64,000 bases of DNA from Glutinoglossum americanum (taxonomy: Eukaryota; Ascomycota; Geoglossomycetes; Geoglossales; Geoglossaceae): assembly GCA_020080175.1 (NCBI GenBank), contig JAGHQL010000105.1, positions 1 to 64,000 on the forward strand, read 5' to 3'. The notes under the pieces are model-generated. The model saw only the letters and a program-made list of their open reading frames with translations. It was not told the DNA's origin and made no database searches. Shown piece after piece: positions 33,252 through 45,100 of this stretch. The number at the start of each line of letters is the position of its first letter. The stretch's first letter is position 1. The translations under genes were made by a program, and so were the position numbers.

Positions 33252-36200
33252 ATGTATAGCAGGATTAGAAGTCGAGAGGCGACTCGGCCCCTCCTTAGCG
33301 ACCAGCAACATCTTCTCGAATATTATACAGGCCCGTCAGGAGAAGAAACGACACCACATGAAGCCGCCAATTCTCGGACCACAATACCTAGTATCCCTGC
33401 TGCAACCCCGGAGACGCTCAGGGATGTGGATCTGTTCGCGTATCTACAAGTTCCTTTCTTCGACATCGCCGCAGAGGACACTAGTTCCGATATTATCGAC
33501 AGGCGTGCAGTGACAGAAAACCGTGGTAGTGAAGGGAACGTTGTACGGGGGAAGAAACTCACGTGAGGAGCCCCTTCAGTTATCCATGTTAAGTTAGTAT
33601 TGTAGCCAAATTATTGCTCTTATATTGATGGCTAGTTCCCGGTCAAAAGCGTGTGCCTTTCCGATGGAACTACAAAGGATATACAGACGGTGTGGAAGGT
33701 GTCAAAGGCTCGACACGGCAACAGCAACGGCCTCGTCGGCGAGGGACATGCGGAGTCTCTGAAGAGAGAGATTAGAGCGATGAATCTAGCCCGATCTCAT
33801 CCAAACGTCCAGCAATTATTAGGTATGTCTATATTGAATAAACTCTCTCATATCTGTTATCTGGCACAGGAGGCTCATTTCGCCGTCCCCTGGCGATAGG
33901 CATTGGTTGGAAGAGAGCTGGTGTTGCGGCAGCAGGGCGCGAAGGCTGGAATCCGGTATTACTGATGGAGCACGCTCCGTGTAGTAATTTGGATTCCATG
34001 CTAAAGAGTCACCCTGGTCTACGTTTTGGGCTAAAACAACACCTGGCACTCGACATTGGACATGGAATTTACGCTATACACAAGGCAGGCTTGATCTGGG
34101 GAGACGGCAAGCCGGAAAATATTCTCGTCTTCATCACCGGAAACTCTCAGGATCCCTTTCTCTTGAAGATCACTGATTTCGGTAATAGCAGAAGCAAAAG
34201 TGGCGGAGAACTGGAAAAGGTTCCTCCCCTGGGATCTGAGTACTGGATAAAGCCCCTAGCATGCTTCTCGGATTCCAAAGGAACGCAATGGCTCAAGAAA
34301 ACCCCACACTCGAGCGGACCATCGGCGAGGGAGATCTTCGTTGAATGCAAGAGATTCGATATATTCGTTTTTGGTTTGATTACATGCTGGCTATTTCTCG
34401 AGCCGGAAAAATTCAAAAAGGAAATATACGGGCCAGGACACCTAAAATGGGATAAGGATAATTGGGAGGTACAGACAGAGCAGATAGAGAAAACTCGCAA
34501 GGTCGCAATATCCGCGGTGGAGGAAAAATATTCTAAAGATATGGCGGATTCGGGACGGGCGCCTGGTTGCTCAATCTACGATGTAGTTCGATTGGGGGGT
34601 GCCCTGGTAGAAGCGCTTCGAATGGAGCCGAACCCTGATATTAGATATGTCCTTCGCTCCTTGGACAGTCGAGGAGTCTACACATCTAGGCAAGTGTCAC
34701 AACATTAGCAGGTTGCAGGAAGCTGACGAGTGTTAGAGGTGGCGTGCTCAGAAATAGCATAATTAATGGCTTTGATTCTGGCTCGGGACATGCCTTTGAT
34801 GTAAGGTTGCGGCTTTTGGTTGGATTCAGGGTATCTTTTGCTCACTCTCTGATTGATAGATTGTGCGAACAGTTTCTTATTTACGCAAGGTAATGTCCTC
34901 ACATAATCTGGAGAAGGCTCTGATTAGCTGTCTTGAGAAAACGGATACCTTTGAAGATGCCCGAATTTTCATCACATCACCGGGCCATCCTGATGAGCAA
35001 TCTCGCGTCCTTAGAGAGTTGCAGAACCAGAAATACATTTGCCGCAAGGCCTTGGCCAAGGCACCCAGTCTGCTTTCGCAAACCCAGGTTGGCACAGGTG
35101 TTCATACTAGTGGCTCTGATGGCGCTAGTGCCGACAATATAGCGCCACATACTGCACTAGATAGTGAGTGTCTATATGTTATCGCTTAATTTTTGTGACG
35201 CCGGTTTGCAACCCTACAGAAACTTACAAGGTCTTTAAAAACACAATAGACAACCCGCTACCAAATGATGTCTCAAGTCGTGCGGATATATTGTGCCGGG
35301 CATGCGAGGTTCTAGCTCTGGCCCGACTGGAGGAGCTGGTTGCGGGTACAGAAATGGGACGCCTCCTTTCTTGCCACAATGATTCCGGGTATTCTCCGCT
35401 CTCGTATGCGATAAGGTCCGACGATCCACTGGTCTACGCCACCCGTCTTCGCACCCTCGGCGAGATTGATTTGCTCAGCCGAGAGACAGCTGTCGTTAAA
35501 TACTTGCTCAGCAGAAATGCCGATATCGACAACATCTCTCCTGATTCAGATACTGCCCTGCTCTGGGCAGTGCGACACGGAAGTCTCAATGTGATCAAGT
35601 ACCTGTTAGACGAGCCTTTGATCACCCGAGGAGGTAACAGTGTATTAACTACCGGGCAGGTGGGGCTCGTGTCAACAGACAGAGATGGGGTGGATTGGAC
35701 GCCACTCCGAGCGGCAATGGGTCGACAAGACGATGAGAACATCATCATGACATTGATAGGAAGGGTAAATCTAAACGAAGAGCGAGAGAGGGCATTCGAA
35801 TCCGGGTATGGCTATATGAATCTGTGTGCGTTTTATGAAGGACGCTGGGGTGTAAGGCTGGCGGAGATACTAGTTGAAAAGGCATTCGACCTTAATAGGG
35901 CTGCGGTAAGCTCCTTGGCGAGCGGCCATCAGGAAACTCCTCTCGCCACAGCCATCATACACGGTAACCAGCAACTTGCAGATTTCCTTTACGAACATAA
36001 GGCAGATCCATACCATTCCGTCATCCGACCGTCCATTCGACCTCCGGAGGACGTCAGGGATTGGTTTGAGGCGTCCATTGTCCCCGACCAGTGCTACACT
36101 GAAGATGAGTTTCAGGAGAATATACCGCGTGTATGGGGCTTCCCATTCGTGTGGAGGTTCTATTCGGTTTCGATTTTTTTTCCCTTTTTAGTCCAGAAAC

Positions 36201-37135
36201 GGATGCGACTTACACACCAATTTCTACTGGAATACTCGTTGCGGTGCGGATACCGCGGGCCTTACATGAGCACTTGGGTCCGCTATGAGACCGTGTTAGA
36301 CCATGTAACTTGCCAAGGCCTGACATCGAGCGCAATGTATCTGGTGGAGAAGCTAGTGGAGGCTGGGGAGATTCGCATTATTCAGCGGGCGATTGGTGTG
36401 GGAATCCACTACCTTTCTGAGAAGAGACGTAGCGAGACAGATCTGCAACGCCGAAGGGTTCTGGACCGAGTCGCTTCTATTGTCAGTGCAATGGTCAACG
36501 CCTTGCAGGACGTAAGCTTCCTCAGCGATGAGATATTACTCGACACGACTGTAAGTCCAGAGTCATACTGGGACAATGGGCGCTTCATATTTGGACTCCC
36601 TCCAGAAAACGTGACAACTCTCATCCATCTTACCGTTATGGGTGGGCTTCGCGATGTTGCTCAAGCAGTGAGAACCAGAAAGCTGCCCCTGGCCATGGAT
36701 GGAGCGGGGGTCACCCCGATTCGACGGGTGGACCTTTGCCTCCTCTCAGTCGAAAAACTGCCAGAGGCCTTTCGAGAAGAAATGCTTGGCGATTATCGGG
36801 AAATCCGTGAACACCTGAAGAAAATGGAGAAACTACCACTTAACCGGAGGTGGCTACCCGCCACTCGGGGGTGGGCAATGTTTTTGGCTTGGGGTGTGCT
36901 AATGAGTATGATCGTTTTCCTCCCGATGCTTTTTATGTGCAATGCCCTAGAACAAGTTGTCGGCTGGTCAAACATTAGGATGGTTCGTGTTGTGGTAGTC
37001 TTCCTAGTGGTGGTAGGATCGGTGGTAGTTGTGCAGAAACAGATATTGGGTCTGCCACGCTCAGGTGTACGGGCGATGAAATTCTTGAAGAGAGAGGGCT
37101 TGAGGGCATTCTTGGAAGAAGTGCTGGCTCCTTAG
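33252..37135 (+). CDS. Protein kinase - ankyrin repeat - membrane protein
   Basis: Model: exons 33252-33562, 33650-33822, 33870-34693, 34860-35163 and 35220-37135, 1175 residues with frame kept throughout. Residues ~105-330 form a kinase domain: TVWKVSK (probable beta-3 lysine, 120), LKREIRAM (helix C), WGDGKPEN (238-245, with catalytic Asp and Asn kept although His and Leu of HGDLKPEN are changed) and DFG (264-266). It is followed by a linker, ankyrin-like repeats (for example VVKYLLSRNADID and NVIKYLLDE), a long helical region, and two C-terminal membrane spans (WAMFLAWGVLMSMIVFLPML and VRVVVVFLVVVGSVVVV). The third intron (34694-34859) is the weak point. The alternative is two genes, a kinase ending near 34708 and an ankyrin gene from the ATG at 34890. 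Probably a membrane-attached signalling kinase. Confidence 0.68.
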
Positions 37136-37728
37136 CGGAACTGGGAGTTCTGGCGGCAACATGTTTGGGGTGATGAACAGACTGGTGGATGCTGTCCGGA
37201 TCTGGTATTTCTCTGCTTGGAATATTTTTGCGTTCTTTAGGTAACTTGCGACAAGCTGGGATCTCTCTTTTCTAGCTTTCAGGCAAATTAGGCGACAGGA
37301 CTCTCGCAATGTTGAACTACGATTTAATATTATTCTGGCTTCAGTAATGACAGTGGCCAGCCTGGGGAAGCGGGCAAAAAACTTCATATATATGAAGAAC
37401 GACTGAGACAAGGAGTGTTATTTCTAGGCTAGAATTGTGCTGCTATGGTGGACAAATAGCGGCACGGGCTCTGTGAGCATGCGCATCTGTAGCATTAAAG
37501 GAGTATAGTAACCACAAGTTCCTTCAGAGATGGGAACCGGAGTCGCATTAGTGCTTGAGAGAACAACATGACTCCCGCAATAACGAGGTTCCTTCACCCA
37601 ACGAGTACCTCCGACGCTTGTTTTAGGCTCTGCCAGTATCATAAATCTCTTACAGTGAATCGTTTGTCCAAGACTGTCGGCGAGTGACTCCAGATGGAAC
37701 CGAGGGCGACTGGTTTCGACACAGTCAG
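37136..37728. other. Convergent 3' ends; nothing else recognised
   Basis: It lies between the 3' ends of the kinase-ankyrin gene (plus) and the next gene (minus). An open frame on minus (37424-37777) could be a further exon of the gene at 37729-38461, but no domain supports it. Confidence 0.35.
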
Positions 37729-38461
37729 CTATATGCGACAGGGAGGCAAGGGCATCGAAACCGACAGGTGTATCCATACCGGGGCGATGTCCTGCAATAT
37801 GAACGACTCAGGATGTGCCTGGCGCTGCCTCTTCTTCTTGGTGCAAATATAGTAGATTACGCTCGCGGCGACAGACACAGCAACAAACATTGCAACGGTA
37901 ATCCCAATTATCATGCCAACGGAGGGTTGCGAACGCTCGCTAGGTATAGTGGCGGCCGTGACTGTCACAATTGCTGTAGGAGATCTTGTGCCTTCTCTCG
38001 CAGTCGGAGACGCAGCGCCACGAGTAGTAGTAGCTACGCTAGTATCCAACGGAGCAAGCGTCGCGATATCACTTACGAAGGCAAGTCCATGGCTTTGAAC
38101 CCACAACTTCACGTCCGTGGGGAGGTCTGAATACCATTTCGGGATTCCGGTTAGGAACTGAAGCGCAACAGATACCATGCCATCGATATTCCCTATCGCA
38201 CTTTGAACGTCTCGAGGTATCCCAGTTGCAAGAACGCTTGCAATGGAGGATGGGATCGCGAGTCCCGGGTCAATGCTTGACAAAAAGACGTCCCGGCTGC
38301 GACAGCGTCAGGACATTACTTAGGATCCCTAGCGGACTTCCGGAACCTGCGGTGGGGTGGAATACACACCTTTCCTGGCGTGGTCGCAGCGAGAGGGCGG
38401 GAGACACGAGGAAGGCTACGAGGGTAGCAACAACTTTGATGCGCAGGCTTGGCCAAGACAT
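37729..38461 (-). CDS. Secreted/single-pass surface protein with Ser/Thr-rich stalk
   Basis: Exons 38461-38370 and 38296-37729, with a 73-nt intron (GTGTGT donor, CTGAC branch, GCAG acceptor), give 219 residues. The N-terminus is a signal peptide (VVATLVAFLVSPALS). Then comes a compact domain with SSIDPGLAIPSSIASVLATG and PKWYSDLPTDVKLWVQS, a pattern I know from small secreted proteins of filamentous fungi in which a VLATA(L/I)P block precedes a W-x-x-x-LP-x-DV block. A Ser/Thr-rich stalk, one membrane span (VGMIIGITVAMFVAVSVAASVIYYI) and a basic cytosolic tail KKKRQRQ follow. Likely a plasma-membrane or wall sensor-like protein; no named family. The C-terminal end could differ if a GTATGG donor near the end is used. 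Confidence 0.6.
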
Positions 38462-39404
38462 ATTGAGGATACTTGTCGGGGTGATAAGCAGTACTTAGTT
38501 GGCAATCGCTGAGAGGCGATTATCCGTGGTGATTCATTTTGGGATCACGGCAGTGAGGGAGCTGAAGCAGAGATTTTGCGCATCGTTTGCCCCCGGCGGG
38601 GGCTCGCGCAATGTTACCAACAGGCCACACCGACCCGGTCATGCGACCACCCCGATACCACTCTATCCCACCCTTGAGGTTTTTTTCTAATAGGTTAAGT
38701 CAGAGGTTAGATATCGCTGTAGCCTGATTCTAGGTGGGGTGCAGCTAACACTTATCGTATAGGAAAGAGCCCCTTTTTAGATAGTGTTGGGTAGCTAATA
38801 TTTTCCCTGGACGAGCTGATGGCCAACACTGATGGGGTGGACCACGGCATCTCTTATCAATGGCCTGTCGTTGGTTAAGAGCTCGACTAGGTGGCAAGGC
38901 CTGACTGGCTTTCTCAATGATAAGGATTGGAGGATTTGGGGCTCAAGTGCCCGACTCTTTGCCCTGCTGTTGCTGAGAGTGTCCACTCCCCCGGCAACTT
39001 TGTCCGCCCGCTTTTTTGCTCACCAGAGATGGAAACACCGTTACGGGTCTAGACTAGGTGATATTCACTATTCCAGAAGTTAAGAGGATTTAAGTCAATT
39101 CTGAGAGCAAAAGTAGTAGCAATTAAAGCACTAAACGCGCAATTCCAGCTTAAACACTATCAAACATTGCGACGCACACGATAAAGACGGTCATTAGATC
39201 AAAACTCTGAATATACTATCCCCCACGAGGGCTCTTTCTCCTGTTAAGACCAATTCCTATCCCTTTGTGTCACTACCATAGCCTAGGCTACAGCGCACCA
39301 CAATAGCCGCGGCTATAGATACTCCACTCCTCACCCAAGCCAAAAACCTGATAGTCGAGCTTGAGGTGCACCGGAAGCCGGTCACCAGCTAAACTCAGTG
39401 TGAC
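38462..39404. other. No gene recognised
   Basis: Promoter side of the surface-protein gene, then AT-rich sequence with short frames only, up to the 3' end of the VWA gene. Confidence 0.4.
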
Positions 39405-40613
39405 CTACAACAGGGCAGCCGCAACTGCAAAGCCAAACATAGAGAAAACAGTCATGAAAAGCCTATGCCAGCTTCCAAGCAGTGGGGCCGTGTTTCCGGT
39501 AAAAGGCGTTGTAGAATTAGTGATGTTAGTATGGCAACTACCACCGCCGGAGAGTGAGCTCTCGAGGCCAACCGAGAAGATGCTGCTATTTCCGGTCGTT
39601 TTATTACTGGCCGTGACGACAACCTCCACGTCCATGTTAGATGCTGCTGTATACTTCATAAACGCAACACCAGTGCTACTTGTCTCCTGGCTCGCGATAT
39701 CGGTATTGGCCTTGACATCCCGAAGCGTGGCATGGAGGGCGATAGCGTCAATAGCCTTGACGGTAATGTTGAAAGTTTCACCGGCCTTCGCGGCATAGGT
39801 GAAGGTATTAGGTCCGGTTGGCGAAAGCTGTGATGCGGTACTGAGCCCGGGAAGTAGCGGGGCATTATCGCTGTTACCCTTGTCATCGATGCCAGTAAGG
39901 CCTTTCAACAGCACCAGCGCGATGAAGCTTTCCTGAGCCTCCGGTTTGGAGATTGTGGAATAGATGCCGCCTGTCTTCAGGATTGCGTCCAGAATAAGCT
40001 TGTCCTGGTCCAATTCACTAGTGAGAAAACCGAACGAGACTCGGATTCCCTCGTTACCCGCGCTCGTGATCGCCTTAATAGTGCCCAATTTCCCTGACAG
40101 AGGGTCATCGAAACCGTCGGTAAGTACGATGATGCCAGTGCGGTTCAGGGTGGAACCACTCCCAGCTTTCTTCAGTTCGGTGATTGCACTTTGAACCCCT
40201 CCGCCAATGAAGGTACCAGATTGGAGAGGTGTAGATTTCAAGCTGTCCTTTGCACCCTCAGGATCGCCGAGAGGATAAACAATCTTAGGGACTTCGGAGA
40301 ACAAAACAACGGTGACTAGATCTGCTGTCTTGCCGTTTGCGGCCTCATTCGCGCTGATCAAAGCGTCATCTAGGGCTGCCGCGGCTTCAAAGCGGAGGTC
40401 CTTAGGATCATTGTCCTTCATGGAGATAGAGATATCAACCACAAAGCCAATCTTCCGACCGCCATTGCCAGAACCAATCCGGCCGATGGGATTGCATGAG
40501 GCATTGTCCTGACGGGCAACATGTCTGTTGTATGGTGAGTGTCCCGTAACAGCCGAACCCGAGAGCGCCAGCAGGATGCCAGCTACAGGGACAATTTTGG
40601 TAGTGAATCGAAC
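39405..40613 (-). CDS. Secreted von Willebrand A-domain protein with GPI-type tail (5' end unsettled)
   Basis: The open frame encodes a signal-like stretch (KIVPVAGILLALSGSAVTG), then a VWA domain with a complete metal-ion site: DISIS (DxSxS), the Thr in SGTFIGGG and the Asp in VLTDG. A beta-rich second half follows, with many N-x-S/T sites, and a C-terminal hydrophobic tail (FMTVFSMFGFAVAAALL) after a small-residue region, as in GPI-anchored proteins. The frame is open from about 40613, but no in-frame ATG precedes the signal sequence; the first in-frame ATG (DISISM, near 40421) would cut the metal site. Either a short 5' exon is missed or the start is lost. VWA proteins of this kind bind ligands or other cells via Mg2+. 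The tail suggests a cell-wall or membrane location. Confidence 0.6.
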   Translation of the reverse strand, partial: VRFTTKIVPVAGILLALSGSAVTGHSPYNRHVARQDNASCNPIGRIGSGNGGRKIGFVVDISISMKDNDPKDLRFEAAAALDDALISANEAANGKTADLVTVVLFSEVPKIVYPLGDPEGAKDSLKSTPLQSGTFIGGGVQSAITELKKAGSGSTLNRTGIIVLTDGFDDPLSGKLGTIKAITSAGNEGIRVSFGFLTSELDQDKLILDAILKTGGIYSTISKPEAQESFIALVLLKGLTGIDDKGNSDNAPLLPGLSTASQLSPTGPNTFTYAAKAGETFNITVKAIDAIALHATLRDVKANTDIASQETSSTGVAFMKYTAASNMDVEVVVTASNKTTGNSSIFSVGLESSLSGGGSCHTNITNSTTPFTGNTAPLLGSWHRLFMTVFSMFGFAVAAALL

Positions 40614-42195
40614 CCTTAGATATGCTTCTGCATCAGCACGACAACACCTTAGATGTTTAGAAAGGCATTCAGAGTTCCCTCACATTAGAACTCAAGATTT
40701 TTGGAAAGGGTCACAGTTGAAAGGTGCAATTAATTGGAGCTGAGAGTAATGTCCCAACAGAGCGAGCAAGTTTGTGATTAGGCCGTCCCTGCTTCAGTGA
40801 TGAAGGGGTTTGTTTTGACCTTGGAGGCTTCATAATCTCTCTCTAAGGCCAAGAGTAGCTAGACCGCGTCCGGCCATCGGACCGCATATTGTGGCTTGCG
40901 GAGTCTGCTACGTACTGATCTCATGCAGTCTTGGTTCAAATCAGGGGATTCGGTTCGCTCCTCCAAGCTCTGTGCAGGTCCTAACAAATGATATGATTGG
41001 GGTGGCGTCTCTCTTTTGGAAGCCAAGGTGGGGCTGACGTACCGCCAAGGCCCTATTCACTCTACAAACCATGTTAGCCAACACAGCCGATATGAAGACG
41101 CATAGCTCTCCTCTATCGACAGTCTTGTTGTGAGCTTGAAGTGAACGATCGCCCAAGCCTCATCTCTGTTTTGACACTAATTGCCACGCGTCGTGCACTA
41201 ACTATTCCCCACCACAAATTTGCTCCAAATTCAACGAACGCGTGGATGCATGCGGACGAAAGAAGCCTGGAGCTCCTTTTTTCATTGCAATGCGCGACAG
41301 AAGGCCCAACTATGGCGGGTTGGATTCCTTTGGCTGCCAGTCTAATAGGCTATTGGACCAGCAACTCTACTTCCAGGTGATGGCTAGCCAACTGGTCAAA
41401 AGAAACCTCGCCTATTCAGGTTAGAGGGTATGGTAAACGCCCATTGTTGAAGAAGTAAGTTCTAAAGCCTGGTTGTGTCGCCGGACATCCGAAACACGCT
41501 GGTCGCCCCTGTATCGCACGCCGCTGGGTCTCACTATCAAGATGCATGACACCGCACGACGTCGCAAAGCCCTCCCTGGCTTGAACGCAGATAGGCTATA
41601 TTGTTTTTTACAGGAATTGAGTGGCTTACCTTACACGCGTCATTCAGCTTTGGCGTATTTACAAAAGGTAACTTCAGCGACTAGGGTCTAGAAGTCTGCA
41701 TGTCTCTGAGCGGTCGGCCGGCTGCTCCGGAGGACTTGCAACATCAGGCTATCTAGGCCATGCAAGCCAATTAGAATTAGCTCTAGGACTCTGCATTGGA
41801 ATGCCCCCACAGAGACCTATGCACGCGTTGCGAACCGGTCAGCAAACATTGGGCTCTAGCCTTTCTCCTAGGATGCCCTGAGGTGGCCATACATGTGGAG
41901 GCCTAGGCGAGGGAATTTGAAAGGTGAGTTGGTAAACCTGAAACTGCAGGAGTGGCTTAACACGGATATGCTCTAACTAGGTTATGAGCCTCTTTAAGAT
42001 ACCCTGCTGGGATTATGACGCTGTGCTGGGCGCTAGCATAGACTTGAATTTCGTTTGTAATTTCTTGCGGCGTATGGATGGATATATGCGTCTATTTAAT
42101 ACAGCATACATGCTAGCAAGTACCGAGACTGGACCCTAAAAGTCATGAGTGTGGCTGGGCCAGACCGTTAAACGCACTGAAGGAGTGGAACGAGA
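40614..42195. other. No gene recognised
   Basis: Short unassigned frames (for example 41141-41424 on plus) and stop-dense DNA. No credible gene, RNA or transposon end seen. Confidence 0.35.
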
Positions 42196-45100
42196 TTAAC
42201 ATTTGATATCCCATAGCCCTCCTCTCCTCTTGTTGCTGCCATTGGGAAATTTCAAGCCAGTGGCAGGGAGAGGGCCTAGCCCCAGCTTCCCGATGTTCTT
42301 AATGATGAAGGTCTCCCTAGCGTACCGCACACCCAAGGTTAGCGCATCTTGGCATCATCCAAGACCAGCAATAACCCCGAAAAACAGAAGATATAGACTC
42401 ACGTCCAATACCCATGCTCCGCTCCATGTCCCTTGACCAAATTATGCGCTACCTCATGGCAGACTACCACCAACCAGTACCTCTTCCCTTCCTCCCCTCC
42501 CTTTCCCTCATCGCTCCCATGCCCTAGATCCTCCCACGCCCTCAAATTAAAAAACAGACTCCCCTCTCTATTAAACGCCATCGTGTTACCCTTTTCCTCG
42601 AAAAACACATGCAAACATTCCCTCGACACTCCAAGCGCATCTGCACAGATGGCCAGTGTAGCGGCAAAACGGTTTGCAGAATCGGTGTGCTCGCGAAGCC
42701 AGGTAGTTTTGTAGTTCATGAAGGAAGGGGGTAGAAAGATCGGGAGGGTATTTGAGGTGGCGCAAGGGGGTGCGGCGAGAACAAGGTCCTTCCCGGGGCG
42801 AATGTCGCAGTATGTGGCATTTGGCTGGTCTTCAACTTTCTGGGATGAGGTGGCCGACTGGAGTTTGGTTGCTTTATAGGCGCAGGAGGCCTTGATGGCC
42901 GCATCAAAATTCCGGGTGATAGACGATTCGTTAGCAAAGGAGCCGCCGGAACCCAGCGGATATCGGTTAACGCCACCGCCGTTAATGGGCGGAAGGTGGC
43001 CCTCTGCCTTCAATTTTGCAGTCAACTCGCGTTCCCTTTGACGCTGGTCCTCGGTGATGCGGTGTTCCTCCTCCTGAGCGACCAGGATGCGCGAGACATC
43101 GAAGCCGTAGGCCTCGAGATCTCCAATATCTTTCGTTAGGAGACTATCGAAGAGCATGCGGGTGCCGAGATTGGGGCGATGGAGGAGGATCTGGGCAATG
43201 GCGGCGCTAACATGGGAGATATGGTATTTTTTTGGGGTGAACCAAAGTGTCCATTCCATTGGTGAGCCTCCGTTGACTACGGTGGCCGTGGTGGATTCGG
43301 AATGTGAGATGTCATAGCATCTGAGGCTGCGTCGCATAGAAATGGATGATGTAGTTTTCACCTTGAGACCGGCCTGCAGTTGAGCCCAATCAACCTTGAT
43401 GGCTGGGTCATCTATTTCGTTGAGAAAAAACCTCGCCCGTTCAACTACCAGGTTCTCCATCTTCTTCGCAGCTAGGGGGTTAGAGGTCTCTGATCCTAGT
43501 CCATACGTCACATCCACCAGTTTGCTCAGCCTCTCAGAACCTAGGTCAATGTAGAACTGCTCAAGTGTGTCGTTCCGCGGTGCGGTGCACAGCTTATTGC
43601 GAAACATTCTATAGACCGCAGGATCGTCGACGACCACGATCTCTCTCGCACTCTTCAAGCCGTAGATCTCTTTACTCCTTGTTGTACTGTTGTACGAAGA
43701 CCTGTCCCGTGCTCCTTGATCTCCTTCATGCATCCCGCACAAAAGAAATGCCGATGCCTTCATCAGTTTCCACAACCTTAGATCTCCCTGTAAGTCCTTG
43801 GAATGGGTTGCTAAAAATTGTAGCCAATACTTGTAATTTTGCGTCATACCTGAGAGCATATCCAGCAAGAGGGCTGGCTCTTGGACAAATCGGTATCCAA
43901 CATCCAGGCATGAGGGATCATACCGCGACCCGCAACGCCGTAAGAAGCGGTTCCCGTCCTCACCGAAGTTCACAAAGTCAAAGAACATGGCGAAGGCCTT
44001 GCTATCTCCAACATAGCACTCTCCGGGGGCGACGTGGCGGGGTTTGGTCTGACGGTTCAAGGCAATTCGCGTGACGGCAGCCCTGTCCGTATCAGGCCTC
44101 GAGAAAATCGGGACGAACTTCGAGTCGCCTATCTCCTCCCACAGATTGAAAAGCTCACTCTGTTTGCGGCACCCAAGGTAAGAGAACACGGCCGTTGCTT
44201 CATGCAGCGATCGCGGAGGGCTGTCGAGCAGACGGCTGATACACGAAGATATTGACGGGTCCGTCGCGACCCCAAACTTGTGCGCATGCGGCTGTAGATC
44301 TCTCCTAAGGATGGAGTATCCAAGTAAGGCGGCTCCCTCATTCGTGAAGCAGTGCGCTGGAGTGGAGTACCTACCCTCCTCGCCTTCCAGGGGGAGGTAG
44401 GACATCTTGATATCTGACTGATCGAACATATTGTATCTATTAATGGTATAATTGGCCACGAAGTACTGCAGGGCACGATCTCTGAGTAATTTGTCGCGTG
44501 CCGCGATAGCTTGGGCAATGATGTGAACGAGGTCCAGGACGGTAGGGAACTGCTTAAGCTCTAGGTGCCGCAGAAGAGCATCCTCTTTGCTGCCAGGTCT
44601 ATAAGTCATTGGCCAATCTAACACTCTGACTTTCAGAGTCCTCAGCGTGTCAGCGGGCTCATACAGATCGCAGATTTTATAAAGCTTGACCTTGTTGCCT
44701 TCTGCATAACAGATGCTAGCATCCCGCAGGAGTTTGAGTTCACTATCCCCAAGTTGATCAGACACGGTCAAAAGGTAGTTGATAAGATCAGCAAAACTCA
44801 ATGTTCCCAGGGCTGCCCCTTGCGTTGAAGTCTGCTTGGGCTTCAGCCTCTCAAGAACAACACTCAAATCCACCATTTTTCGAACACCGAGTGCCACGAG
44901 AACGGTCTCGCTCACACCTTCAACACCCGTTACATTCGCTAAGTCCGAAAATAGCGTTACAGAGGCCAAGTATGACATTCTTGGTGCCATCATCCCCAGT
45001 TTTGTTGGCATGATCGTCTTGCACCTGAGTAGTTCCGCAATAACCTGCTGGTCTTCGGTGGTAATGTAGCTCCATCGTCCAGAAATGAACCCGAGCACTT

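Noticed and set aside
34681-34692. GC-AG intron donor (AG-GCAAGT) at the kinase/ankyrin junction
   Set aside because: It leaves a phase that matches no usable acceptor before the ankyrin frame.
40931-40960. B box-like GGTTCAAATC as a possible tRNA
   Set aside because: No T-stem pairing and no A box at proper distance.
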